Assembly: GCF_964204645.1 (NCBI RefSeq)
Contig: NC_134028.1
Coordinates: forward strand, 5,246,501 to 5,310,500
DNA from: Tubulanus polymorphus
Taxonomy: Eukaryota; Nemertea; Palaeonemertea; Tubulaniformes; Tubulanidae
Length of the DNA: 64,000 nucleotides
Direction of reading: 5' to 3'
Position numbers and translations under genes: made by a program. Position 1 is the first letter of the stretch. Every line of letters starts with the position of its first letter. Below the pieces are notes generated by a model. It worked only from the letters and a program-made list of their open reading frames with translations, did no database searches and had not been told where the DNA came from. Of this stretch, positions 36,566 to 49,154 are shown one piece after another.

Positions 36566-37067
36566 GGACTGTTGCCGGACAGAGTGGGCCTGGAAAGGTC
36601 TCAGACATTTCGGTACTGAAGAACATTGATGTCAAGTTTAAGGAAGATTCAAGGCTGATGCCGTACAATATTGAGAGAAAATTTATCAAGCCAAGTCTGT
36701 ATAGACCAATAGATAGGAAAGAAGATAAGGCGGACTGTTGCCGGACAGAGTGGGCCTTGAAAGGTCTCAGAAAATTCTGTACTGAAGAACATTTATATCA
36801 AGTTTAAGGAAGATTCAAGGCCAATGCCGTACAATATGAGAGAAAATAGAGACATTTATCAAGCCAAGTCTCTAGACCAATAGATAGGAAAATGGACTGT
36901 TGCCGGACAGAGTGGGCCTTGAAGGGTCTCAGAAAATTCTGTACTGAAGAACATTTATATCAAGTTTAAGGAAGAAACAAGGCCGATGCCGGACAATATT
37001 GAGAGAGAAAATAGAGACTTTTGTCAAGATAAAGGCAACTCTGTATCATGGCCAACAGATAGGAAAG
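36566..37067. repeat. Three tandem copies of a ~165-bp unit
   Basis: Units begin GGACTGTTGCCGGACAGAGT at 36566, 36732 and 36894 (periods 166 and 162). Each contains CTGAAGAACATT, AAGTTTAAGGAAGA, a GAGAGAAAAT stretch and CCAATAGATAGGAAA. Units 2 and 3 are closest to each other. Frames are interrupted by stops in most units, so this is treated as a non-coding minisatellite. Confidence 0.85.
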
Positions 37068-37530
37068 TATCTCCCTCGGATTATTTTGAGAAATCTGGTT
37101 TTGTTCATGGTAAAACTTATAACTTCATCTGGATATGGGATATTGTGGAATTTCCAATACGACTAATATAAAGACCACATATGCTCATGAATGAAAATTC
37201 GCCTGTCTTCAATCGATACGACAGGAAAAAACTTTAAAGAACACCTCAGAAAAGCCACTTTAGTCGAGTTGAGGCTATTGAAAATTTGAATCATCTATCG
37301 ACATTGTTCCGTCCAGGTACGAACAAATAGAGATCGATAAAGTACATGAAATTAAACACAATGCTTGACTTCATTCTATTGTTCAATTTTGTGTTTATTT
37401 TTCAAACTAAAGTAGCAATTGACACCTATATTCTCGTTAAGGTCTTGAAGTTCTATCTTCTTCTCATAGAATGTTTCACCTTTAATCATTCTATTCCAAT
37501 TTATGTCAGACAACGGTCGTAACGTAAGTG

Positions 37531-37858
37531 CTCACATTAGTGAAGAGTCCCTTGTAAATCGATCTATTCCATTCTATAACGACCCAATGACCAAAATACC
37601 AATTTGGCGCTCTTCTAAATTCTAGAATGGATCATTTCTCTGTGTGTGAACAGAAACTTTGCGTTTCAATCAGTGCATCCTTGGAGTAATCATTTGTCAA
37701 ATGATTACTCCAAGGTGCATCTAACTGCCCAGTGAAAGCGCGGCATTACTTCGGTCAATTATAAATTGGTCTGTTGCAGCGTGGACTCTTCTGTTTTAGC
37801 CTCCATGGTCGCACGTACCGGCCAAATAAGAACGGGCTAACTAGTGATAGTGTGAACG
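37531..37858 (-). mobile_element. MITE family B, copy 3, interrupted by a 35-bp palindrome
   Basis: The right end CTAACTAGTGATAGTGTGAACG is the reverse of the start of copy 1 at 31930. The left end is GCTCACATTAGTGAAG. Internal ACCAATTTGG and TAAATTGGTCTG motifs fit the family. The palindrome at 37680-37714 is inserted within it. Confidence 0.55.
37680..37714. mobile_element. 35-bp palindromic insertion, copy 1, with 7-bp target duplication
   Basis: Arms CTTGGAGTAATCATTTG (37680-37696) and its exact reverse complement (37698-37714) surround a single T. GTGCATC flanks it directly on both sides (37673-37679 and 37715-37721). The same arms occur at 60769-60805. Confidence 0.7.
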
Positions 37859-40800
37859 CCGATTTAGTCATTAACCTTCGAGCTCCTAGCTTTCCATCTA
37901 TTGAGCCATGCTGAAAGATTTCCAGATTCAAAGTTACCGAATCCATTCTCATCGGATGCAAATCTCTAATTGCTACACACAGTCTATAGCCATTCACCGA
38001 GGCAATGGAGAATGACCAAAAACCAGTAGAAAAGCGATGACCTCATAAGGCTTTGTATATGTATGAGTATTCGTTACTACTATTGACAATGTTCAGCGTG
38101 AAAATTATGTGTTCATAAACGGGACTTAAACCGTATGTTGAGTAATGTTGAGTGCCGCTAACAAGAACTCCTCAATTAGTTTTCATCCTTTTTTCCAAAG
38201 AAAGATGTCTACCCATGTACGACGTTGATTTCTTTGTCTGTCACGAGCCTAGTATCCTTTAGTAACAACTTTTTTTTGCCTCACTCGGACGATGAAATGT
38301 GATACAACGGTTTTGGGGACCTAGATCGGGAACTTAGTTTACCACTCGGGGAGTATACTCATGTACTTAGTCTGGAGGTTATTGCTCAAAACCATTTCCA
38401 CAAAGTTAAAGTTCGACTATAGATTTAGCCTAACTAACATCAGAAGAATTAATTCACACGTAGAACCACAGTGAACCAGCCCTTCAGAGTCAGGGCGGAT
38501 CAAAGGGGAGGGTGTAGGGGGTGGGCACCCCCCTAAAATGTCAAGTTGCCCTGAAATTTCACAAGAAAAAGAAAAATGTCTAACTGATACCTAAAAATGT
38601 TTAAATTCATAATATATTTGTCCTATCAATTTCCAAAATTGAGTCGATGTATTGCGATGAGCTTTTTTTTTTTAGGGGCCCCTTTCATTATGTGACCTAT
38701 TTTTGGGTTGCACCCCTCCGTGAATGAGACCCTAGATCCACCCTTAAGAGCGCAAACACACCCTTAAGTAACACTATCGAAAGAATATATCTGTTGTTTC
38801 AAGATAGATATGAAAATCGCATCAAACTTGGCACTTGAGCATCTTTCATCGTCCAGTAAAATCAACCGGAACCATCAACAAGTTAAACACAAACTTTATA
38901 ACGAGGATATGACGCAGACTGTTTTCCAAATTTACATACCCATCATGACTCATCACCAGGATCATGTGATCAGGTCATATTCAAATTAGTGAATGAAATT
39001 CACGCGGTGGCAATTGAGAGTTGCGAGAAGTGCTTTCGAAGTGTCGAAGTCAACCAGTGGTGTCATCGACAATTTTGTTGAAATATCCATAATTTCAATA
39101 GAGAGTTTGTTCATATTTACCAGCACGTTTTTAGAATTTATTGACCGATAAAAGTTTTCGAGTGTACGTCGAAAAATACCGGGGGGAACGTTGAAGTAAT
39201 GGTTGACTCCGAAATGAGAACCGAAACATGCTTGACATCAGCGAACTTTCGCAAACTTGTGTATACAGCATCAGAGTCCTTCAGCGACCTTCTCCTTCAA
39301 AATGAAGCATAATTTATATTCTAGTGATTCAGCGAAATATCTCCAAGATTCAAACCATCATATGTTGCATTCATTAAAAGCCACTGATGTAGTTGTGTTA
39401 GATTTTTATTCTCAAGGCAAATCGCCCATAAATTTCGCCTTGGCAAATTTTTCTTGTAAGTGTATAAGTTAGAAGTTGAAAGTTGTTGGCACATCGGTCC
39501 TGCGATGTGTCCTGTTAAACCTGATGATAGCGATAGCTAAAAGGAACCTTTCCAATTCATTTTTCATTTTGTGTTGTGGGATTTTACCATTTCGCGTCAT
39601 GCGTTTTGTTGAAGTCGCATGATTACAAGATTCAGTCCATTTGACTACTTTGACATAGTCTAGGGCAAGTATGACATGACTGAAGTAGCCAAGTTGGCAC
39701 AGTTACGTAGACTAGAAGCAAACTTTGTGGAATCCTTAGCTTCTTCAACAATTTTTGTCACAAACTCAGTAGTCACGACAGTCGCTATCATTCTTTCTAT
39801 TCTTTCTCGAAACATCTGCTGAACGCTGATAGCTAGTGTCTGCGACTTTACTGGAAACAAAATCACTTTGCACGCATGTAAAACGTTCATCAATATTCGC
39901 AAATGACTTCGGTTTCGATCGACGAATTCCCGTAATGATATTCATATCGTTTTATACGTGGTATGGACATCTTTGAGTCTCGTACAGTGAAGTATCATCC
40001 GAGCACATCATTACAATATACATAAGCAAATCCCTGCTCTATGTATATCATAACATTTGTTTTTTCCGATATTATCGACATAATTCTCATAATTAAATCA
40101 GTTTCCTTTTTTTCGTTGTCGGGCGAGTCTGTAATCAATTAACTGGACACTTCAAACTACTACCAAACTATACACATATATAGAGATATATTTCGATGAA
40201 ACCTCGATAGCCCTCGTTTTGAAAATTTTGATTAGGTATCGGCGAAGGATAACCGCGATATGCAAAAACGAAAAAGAGCTCCGTGCTTTTGAGGCGAAAC
40301 GGGAAAAAAGACATTAAGTGATGTCCAATCTCCCAATATAAACACTAGAAAGGAGTTTATAGGAATATTGCCGATACTTGCATGCTCTCAAGTCATACAT
40401 TAAAAGGTCGTCTCGTCGATGGATAAAGGTAAATATGATCTGAACATAAAAACAACTTGTCGATATTTGTGTACATCGGCTTATCCTATACAGGCGTACA
40501 TATTCATTTATTCAAAAGTGGATATTCTATATACATTATATATATATATATATATATATCTGTAAACGGAAGAACTAGTCATATGAAAACGGAGGCTGCG
40601 GTTACTTCAGAGAAAGAAACCTTGAAGTCAGTAATGATGAGCGATGCTCAGTGATCAGGGATTTAGAAAAAGTGGTTACTTAGTATTAGTATATGTACGG
40701 CAGGAGAAAAAGTTAAACTTGACTCAAATTGGTTTTTCAACACTTAAGTCTAACATTCACTCAGAAACTGAACTGGAACCTGGTCTTTTAAAATGAAAAA

Positions 40801-43116
40801 AAGAATTTCATATAGGTTATTTTATTACTCCACGCTCAACGAAAATTGTCATTGAATTCGCGAAGTGTTACGCTTATCAAAGGTCAAGGTCGCCGAAATT
40901 GTGGTAACGGGGGATAGGAACTAGTATGTAACCTTGTCGTCTTACCGCGACCTTTAACGTTGGAAAATTAGAAACATCCGTTTCGAAACGTCGTCGTTGT
41001 CGGTGCCTGAATCGATCTCCTCTCTCTCTACACACCGCCGTCAGAGAGACACTAACAAAAAATAGTTTAAAAACCCTTCACTTTAACTTTCATATGAATA
41101 CGCTATATCTAGAAAAACAAACCCTAGGAGCTACTCGAACCTTTTCACGATTAAACTCGCGCCGATGATTCCTGTCAATCTCGTAGCGTCGCGGCTGCCG
41201 ATGATAGGTTATCACGTAGATCGCCTAAAACAATGTTCTTCCCCACTGTGTTATTAGCGCGATATCGATGAAACAATCTCGTCTCTATTTAACCATATTT
41301 TCCCGTGTTTTATGTATGTCATTCTTCGAATGCGCCTCGATGATTTACATGAGAAACATTTCGATTCAATTTCCAAAGCTTACGACGGACGGACTAAGCA
41401 AATTTCGTCTGCCGTTCATTTGCCGTACGTTTGCGAATGAATTTGGGAGACCCAGGGTGAACTTCAGTTATCGTAGTTAGTCGACTAGGGTGACACATTT
41501 AGGGAAATTCGGTGCAAAGATTGATTCAGTATGAATTCATTTGGTGGAGGTGATACACTGCCGGCGAATTTGCTAATTGCCGATTATATGAAGAGCGTTT
41601 AAATTATGGTGCACTATGCAAAATTGGGCGAAAATCAATTAGCCTGGTCTATCACCGGAGTAGTTAGGGTACCCCACCTACCCAAGGGCCTTACAATATT
41701 CAATCAAGATTCATGTGTTTAATTCGAAAAATTATTTTCTTTTTCTCAGTCATTAGAAATAAGTTAAGATAAGTTATTTATGAAGATTAGGAGGCACCTT
41801 CATTTCAATGGATATCCAGAATTGAATATCTACTATGGTAATAAAGAATTTGATCGAAATTGAATTATATCGCTGTATGCAGGGAGGTGCGATGTAAATA
41901 AAGTATTGAATTGAAATTGAATTATCAGCCCCATCGTTTTAAAATGTCAAGCACGAACATTAGATATATGAACCACAACCGTTCAACTTCGCATCAACAG
42001 ACTTGCTATGGTTACAAATTTAAATTTTCAAATATACGCGTCGGTCTGAAATTCGAATCAAACGATAGTTCATCTTCGTATAAACAGACTATATCGAGAC
42101 CGGTTTTTTTTTCCATTATTCCCCTGTAGGGCTCGCTGAACGCGCGCGCATACATCATACATAATCCGCCAGCAGCTAATCATTCAAAAATGATTCATAT
42201 GACATTTACATTTATACGAAAAAAGTCTAGAATTACATTGATATTTCGTATCGCTTACGGTTCTGACATAAACAACGTACAACGTCGAAGAAACGTTTGA
42301 CTGATCTGAGAATGTTGAAAATGCTCTAAGAATAGCGGCAATTCTAGGTATGAAACTAATCAATGATGTTTAACTACCGGTATTAATGTAAATTGTTATT
42401 TTAGAATTTAAATTGGCCAATTGAAATCAAAATATAATTCACTCTCTTTTTCATTCTTACTCTCTCACTCATCTTCTTTGTCCCGACTATTCTCTTCTCA
42501 CTCTTTCATGCCCTCCCTTCCTTCTGCCTTTTTTTCTGCCTCTTGGTCTACCTTATGTCCTTTCCATTCCGACTCCTGTCTTCGTTCCTCCCTTTGGTTT
42601 CCTCTCTCTCTGCCTGTTGCAACCTCTTTCATTCAACTCGCACCCTATCTGATGCTCCCTCCCTCCAACTCCCTTCCTCCCTCCTACTCGCTCCCTCCAT
42701 CTTACTTTTTGAAAATTTATTCCCCATATCCATCATGTCAGAGATGTCCAGCTATTTATTGCTGGCATAACGACACATCGGAGCAAATTTTCCAGAAATA
42801 TATGCCACGATTTATGATTCGGACGACGATAGCAGATAAACATGTTTTTTTTAGTACATATCACGCATCAAGCCGCACTAAAAGCCATTGATTCCTGTCA
42901 CCGATGATCTACAAGTAAATACCACATCAGATAACATTCGCCGATTACATGGTCAAAAGATGGCGACTTTTCATATTCAAATAAGACGTTAGTTTTTAAA
43001 GTTTTCTTTCTATTGCGGCAGAACCTGAGAAGGCTAGGAATAATTATTTCTTACTTAACTCGCACGAGCTCTAAGTCGAATAGGGGATTTCCTAAAGCGT
43101 TGACTTACGGGTCTAA
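37859..43116. other. Non-coding stretch
   Basis: No gene recognised. It contains a palindromic repeat at 38491-38746, (TA)n at 40538-40559, a retroposon-like tail at 41890-41926 (GTAAATAAAGTATTGAATTG), and a pyrimidine-rich tract at 42430-42720. An open frame at 42421-42891 is driven by that tract. CpG-rich unique DNA lies at 39000-39250 and 40850-41240. Confidence 0.35.
38491..38746. mobile_element. Degraded inverted-repeat element (GGCGGATC.../...GATCCACCC ends)
   Basis: Left CAGGGCGGATCAAAGGGGAG and right ACCCTAGATCCACCCTTAA are imperfect inverted ends. Inside are GGGGGTGGGCACCCCCCTAA and GGTTGCACCCCTCC motifs. No target duplication is clear. Confidence 0.4.
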
Positions 43117-43397
43117 AGCTACGATCACATGAATGTTTGGTACTGGCCAACTATTCACACAGGTGCCAAAAGGTCTGCAAAATTCAGCCTAACCAAAATC
43201 GTCGGACCAGGCCCGAGCCAAAATAAAGCACAGGTCAAATTATTGTATATGAATTGCAGCTGCTTCCAGATATAACTCACTTCGCTTTACTGTGGAATTG
43301 TTGAGTAAATGTTTTATGTGCGAATGCACTCTCTAATTAGGCACGGGCCAAATTTGACTCTGGGGTTGATCTGGGCTAAATCGTGAGATTACCGCTT
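43117..43397 (+). mobile_element. MITE family A, copy 7
   Basis: Begins AGCTACGATCACATGAATGT. Contains TTCACACAGGTGCCAAAAGG, CGTCGGACCAGGCCCGAGCC and AGGCACGGGCCAAATTTGAC. The right end is diverged (TCGTGAGATTACCGCTT). Confidence 0.75.
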
Positions 43398-44029
43398 AAA
43401 GTTCAAAATCTACCACGGCTCAGCTCGCAATTACGTAAACATTTACTCGAATGTACCGATGATTGAATCGGTTATTTTTAGGACTTTCGTCACATTTCAA
43501 AATAAATATCGCTCAATGATATTTGAAATGAGGATTGATATGTACGCAGTTCTGCGCCGTCTGCTACTGATGTTATAGAGGAAGTGAATAGAAGACTATA
43601 TCGATCGTCGGGGAACCTCAAGATGCCCTCCAGTTCAAGTCAAACAATAATACATACGCAGTACTGTGTATACCTCATCGGTTTAAATAATCATATTCGA
43701 TGGATTAAGAAATGAGCATTGATCGTAAAATAGATTTTATAGAAATATGTAGCGTCGCGCGTACGCCACGAACGGTTTAAACTCAATATAAAGATGTCGC
43801 AAGACGGTAGCGCGCTTCGGGGCAATTTCATCAGTCTCAATTCAAGCGCGTTTCAGCGTTTGGTTGAAATTGTTATTGTTTTAGACAGCGACGCAATGAA
43901 AACGGCACGCGAAATTTCATTGCCAATAAAATCCATGAGGCTATGAAGTCAAAGCTCGTTGAACAATCAGCCGTTAGCAAATGTTTTGATCACATTTGAT
44001 CTCTCATTTCAAAATAACAGTTCTGTATC
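43398..44029. other. Unique spacer
   Basis: AT/CG-mixed unique sequence. No gene or repeat supported. Confidence 0.4.
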
Positions 44030-44540
44030 CCTTTCCCTCTCTATCTCCCTTTGTCCAGTACCCTACCCCTCTCTCTCCCCTACCCCACCCTCTCCCTCTC
44101 TATTCTAACTTTGTCCAGTACCCCTCTCACTAACTCTTTCCCTCCCTCTCCTCTCCCTCTCCCCTACCCCACACTCTCTCCTATCCCTCGCTCTCTATTT
44201 AACTTTGTCCAGCACCTCTCTCACTAACTCTTTCCTCCCACTCCCCTCCCTCTCCCCTAGCCCTCCCTCTCCCCTACCCCACCCTCTCCATTTAACTTTT
44301 TCCAGCACCTTTCTCACTAACTCTTTCCCCTCTCTCCTCCCTCTCCCCTATACCTCCTCTATCTCAATTTGTCTAGTACTCCTCTTACTAACTCTTTCCC
44401 TCCCTCTCCTCTCCCTCTCCTTCCCCCAATCCCTCTCTTTCTCCCTTTGTCCATCACCTCTCCCACTCTTTCCCATCTTCTCTCCGTATCTCTTCTCCTT
44501 TCTCCCTCTCCCCTACCTCTCTCCTCTGACTCTAACTCTT
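44030..44540. repeat. Polypyrimidine minisatellite, about 5 units of 80-105 bp
   Basis: Units share AACTTTGTCCAGCACCTCTC then TCACTAACTCTTTCC and a CT/CCCC-rich filler. Recognisable unit starts are near 44107, 44203, 44287, 44366 and 44448. The strand bias is almost complete (C/T on +), which yields a Leu/Pro/Ser-rich open frame at 44205-44687 that is an artefact. Confidence 0.8.
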
Positions 44541-45190
44541 AACAAAATCTTATTCCTCTCACTTTTCTTTTCGAACGACTCGCCACAACATTACTTGCGG
44601 ATCACACGAAATTTCTATATTTCGCTTGCTATATCTCCATTCATAATGATAACGAATCTATCACGGCAGGACATCAATAATACATGATAGGTCAGTGATC
44701 CAGCTAATTATTTGATGGTGTCGCGAGTCCACAACATCTACCGAAGCCCATTATATATCACTTTCACCTCTGATGTTCTTATACCTAGTTATCGATACGG
44801 ACAAATTTTCTTCTAATGCCTGATAGATTTTCCCGTGACAATAACTGCTACTGCGCCGAGACAGAACGCGAAGGATAATTAGGCTATTTACTCGGGATCC
44901 AAATACTGGTACTTGACTGAATTGCTAGAAAATGCAAAACTCCTTCAATTTTTATACAGATTTGTGACAGTGATCTTCCATTATGTCTAGAATAGAAGTA
45001 TCAATACCGTAACAAACATATCTAAAAAGTCACTCTCAGCAAATTGGTTTAGTGTGTATTTGAGGGAAGCAAGTTTAGAAGCAACTCTAATAGTTTCTGT
45101 CGGTAAGAAATATTCATTTTCGGATATTTGCAATATATATTCTACCATTAGCTAGCTCTCATCCTCAAAACAAGAAACTCTAAAGCCACA
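44541..45190. other. Spacer
   Basis: No gene or repeat supported. Confidence 0.4.
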
Positions 45191-45458
45191 TTCGCACTAT
45201 CACCAGTTAGACCGTGGTAAATTGGAAAGGACCAAATCGGAGGTCCACATACGCGCTGTTGAATTCGCTGAAGACAATTATCACTGGTCCCGCAAGATGG
45301 CGCCACGAGTATCATACCCGGAAATTTCATATAGATTCAAGAGTGCCTACCGTAGTTCGTTTCGAAAAACCTGGATCGGTCTTTTAGGTCGGTCCAAATT
45401 TGTTCTGTTTAAAAGGGTGCGGACCAATTTAGAACAGAATTTTCGCTACTGTGAATGC
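45191..45458 (+). mobile_element. MITE family B, copy 2
   Basis: Begins TTCGCACTATCACCAGTTAG. Contains ACCTGGATCGGTCTTTTAGG and GGACCAATTTAGAACAG, and ends near TCGCTACTGTGAATGC. Confidence 0.6.
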
Positions 45459-46676
45459 TTGGTCCCTTCTCGATTCCAAATTCAAGCTGTTTTAAATAAC
45501 AAAGCTTAAAGCGATAATCTATTTGTTTGTGGTATATTTGAGACACGGAGGAGTCCTCACAGTGAGTGTATATTCCAGCAGCATTGATTAGTGATGGACG
45601 TATGACGTGTCTATCTGCGACTAAAGCAAGATAAATTTGTTTTGTTGAACCACAGGCTAATTTCGACATCAATTCTCTCTATGTATAGGGTTTACTTTAT
45701 AGGGTTGTATTTCACGCGACGATAAAATACACACGTTATACCAGCGACTGAAACAACCGCTTTCGGGTTCGGCAAAAACGACTAAAGCTGCAAGCTGCAA
45801 TTCATTGGGTTATTTTGAGAAAAATACACAGACTATTCTGCGAACCGATACATTAGCAAAATCTCAGAATCTAAGCAATGAAAAGTTTCGAGTAGATCAG
45901 ATTGATGTTAACTTAGTTTAACGGGGCATGACAATATAAACCCTCGTAGTATCGAAGTCTTAGGAGAAATTTCTAAAACTCCAGTGACCCAAGCACGGGT
46001 ATGAGATGGGCTCAGTTTGAGGGCATGGGTTACAATATTTTCCAAATGACGTGCGGTTAAAAGGTGCGACCCATTGGCCTGGTCAAATATAGTTAGTTTA
46101 GATTAGTTTAGGCAACCAAGGTAACTTAAGTCACCACCAGTGCAGTCACAATAGTCAAATACAGTCCACCTAGTCAAATCAGTGGCAGAAAAAACTTATG
46201 ATGAAAATAGCAATTTTTCTCAGTAATAACCGAGTGACATTTCAGCGAAAGTGAGCGAAATTTTTAACGTTTGTTGAAACATTGTTGAAACGCTTCTTAT
46301 ACCGGCCATCAACGAACTGCGCATCTAAATGATATAATCCAAAGCCCGGGATTTCGGACGCATACCTTTACATTAAGCATCGAGAGGATTATAGGAAATT
46401 GATCCATTTCGAAGATGGAAGATAATCCCTTCTTACGATTAAACATTCATCGTTAGACATCGAACAAATAAAACCGTCATCGCGTCAGAGAGCGACTGAG
46501 AGCGAGGCCGTTCTAGGAGTAGCCATCAATATAGATACACGACACATTCATACTACATAAACTTCACTATTGTTGATATATTCAGAGGACCATTACTTTG
46601 AAATAACAAATAAAAAATGCTGATTGTTTAGAGGGTTTAGTTTGTCAGGAATTGGTTAGCTTGATCCCTTTTCTCA
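45459..46676. other. Spacer
   Basis: No gene recognised. A short CpG-richer patch lies at 46430-46530. Confidence 0.4.
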
Positions 46677-46868
46677 GCCTTGACTATGCAACTAGCCCTT
46701 TGGTTAAAGCCTTGACTGTACCACTAGACCTTTGGTTAAAGCCTTGACTGTGCCACTAGTCCTTTGGTTAAAGCTTTGACTGTGCCACTAGTCCTTTGGT
46801 TAAAGCTTTGACTATGCAACTAGCCCTTTTGTTAAAGTCTTGACTGTGCAACTAGACCTTTGGTTAAA
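46677..46868. repeat. 32-bp minisatellite, six complete units
   Basis: Units start at 46677, 46709, 46741, 46773, 46805 and 46837 with consensus GCCTTGACTGTGCMACTAG then YCCTTTGGTTAAA. The period is exactly 32. Point differences define two subtypes (TATGCAACTAGCCC and TGTGCCACTAGTCC). Confidence 0.95.
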
Positions 46869-47452
46869 TTGGACTATAGACCAAGTTCCACATTCGTGCA
46901 TTCGATTTGACTTTGTGTATCATTCTATACTCTTGACCATCGCACGTTATTAAATAAAGTTTATCAAAAAGCAAATCAGACATTTTTAAAAAGTCATATC
47001 CCGCGGGGATATCTGATGATTCTGACTAATATCGCTGTTAACATTTTTCCACGACTAAAGCCAAACCCAACATGACTAATCACAAAAAAAACCATGCTTT
47101 TCTTTTATAAATCCGCGGGAACGTTCTAGAGAGATACACTCCCAGCGACGTTCATTGTTATATATATATATATACATATGATATCGGTAAATAATTAATT
47201 GCGAAAAAGAAATGAGATGCAGCTCAGAATAGAGATACCTGATCAATCTAACCGTTTCGTTTAATCAGTATCGCATTCGCCGATGCTCGTATTACTTGAA
47301 ACATCTACATCGAGTCCGAGATTGAGAAGCTGATTAATTGAAAAGGTAAAAATGACAACAAAAACGACGACGAGATTAGTAGTAAACGGAAACCGCATAA
47401 CGCGAGAGTTTGCGAGTTGTTTATAACTGAAGCTGTTTCTTTCTATTTACAG

Positions 47453-47493
47453 AGAATCTGATAATAAAGAAAACTCGAAGACGATAAAGGAAG
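47453..47493 (+). other. Candidate 41-nt exon flanked by consensus splice sites
   Basis: Preceded by a pyrimidine tract and acceptor (CTGTTTCTTTCTATTTACAG, ending 47452) and followed by donor GTAAGA (47494). One frame is open through it (ESDNKENSKTIKE). It could be the second exon of the transcript proposed to start at 33.5 kb, but no junction can be proved from sequence alone. Confidence 0.3.
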
Positions 47494-48116
47494 GTAAGAC
47501 TTTTGTACAGTTTACAGCTGGAACTGGTTACATAGTAAGGGCTTAATACAAGACAAGTCTCTAAGACCATCATTTCTATGTATAGCCAATCCAATACCTT
47601 AAGACCAGTCTTAGATTTCAGACCGCTTTAACCCTTTCAGTGCTGACTAATCAATACCCTATAGTGCTGGAGATAATTTGAAAATTTTAAAAAAATTACA
47701 CATATTTTGAAAGTTCATATTTCTTCGCTTATATATCATAGGACATATTCGAAATGTTGAGATTGACCGGACTTTATCTGGGGCAAACATATAAATCGTT
47801 ATTTCGGATGGACGTTCATTGATATAACGGATGCTATGATCTTTCATACATGTAACAAGTCCCTTAACAACAACTAATACGAAATAACATTATAATTAAG
47901 GGAATATATTCATATGGATGTTGAATGTCTCCCGTTGCGATCGTAAATCCTACGAGCGGCCATTCTATTTCGTCGTTACTATCCTGGGATTCTCAGTAAC
48001 TATCAGTCGCGTCCATACAATAGTCCAGTCCATCAGAATGATTCTTATATAACTCCGAGATCGCATCGCATACAGAAGCATATCATATCTAGACTAGAAC
48101 TGAGGGAATGGAGCTG

Positions 48117-48473
48117 TGGGGCCATTTCAATATTGGCAATTCTAGTAAGAACCTTCAACTCGTGGTAATCAATGCAGAAAGCATTAATATATAGAGACAA
48201 TGTGTACCTTATATAGAAATGAGCATAACTACCAGTGCGCCTAGTGGATCCTCCATTGCCACAGGAGGAATCCTCCGCTGCCAAAGCAGCATTACCAAAA
48301 CCCAGGGGGCCATTTTCGTATTGGTAATTCTATTCTAGTGTAAATCAATGCAGGAAGTTTGTAGACAATGTGTACCTTCTATAGAAATAAGTAACTACTA
48401 GCACACCTAGTGGATCCACCATTGCCACAGGAGGAATCCTCCACTGCCAAAGCGGCATTACCAACATCCAGAG
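48117..48473. repeat. Tandem duplication of a ~170-185 bp unit
   Basis: Copy 1 (48117-48302) and copy 2 (48305-48473) share GGGGCCATTT, AGACAATGTGTACCTT, CCTAGTGGATCC, ATTGCCACAGGAGGAATCCT and GCATTACCAA. A CAGGAGGAATCCTCC hairpin occurs in each. Confidence 0.85.
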
Positions 48474-49154
48474 CGTGTCATTGATTTTCAGTTATATTTA
48501 TACCTAACACTTGTTCGGTAATTGCCATCATCCTGAAATTGATGCGTGCGACTGCAGCAGTAGCAATCTTCCAGTTACCGCCCGTCACGCCTATTCAATA
48601 ACAGGTTTACCCGAAAAATACCCGTTAGAAGAGAGAAACGCATTGATTATAATCATCGCCGATAAGCGATTCGATGAGCATTCGAAAACATGTAACGATA
48701 TAATTACGGGTGGAAATACGGATACATTCGATCGTCGCGTGTAACAGTCGACTCGTCGTCTTTGAAGCGCACGCCGATAATGACCGCAATATGACCGACG
48801 CGTTCGATTTCCTCGGCTGTCATCGTCAGGCGCAATATAACGACCTATAAAATCGGGTACATCAAAAACCGCGCGATCGATTTCGACGTCGTCGATCTAG
48901 AAAGAACTATATCGAAAATCGCGTATTCGTCGGTGGAGTTTGGCATCGCCGACGAAAAACTCATTTCTACATTCAAGTTTTAAAATCTTCAACATACTAA
49001 TACGATTATCTAAGAGTATATGTGTATGTAGGTGATAGAAATTCTGCTCATATCGATCTAAGGATGGGTTATTGTTTCGCCTGCAGGGGAAAAAATCTGA
49101 AATTTCATTCTACGATATGCCCGCAAAACAGTAAACTGATACCAAGGAGAAAGA

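Noticed and set aside
42421-42891. 156-codon plus-strand open frame
   Set aside because: Driven by a pyrimidine-rich tract. The following part has no recognisable domain.
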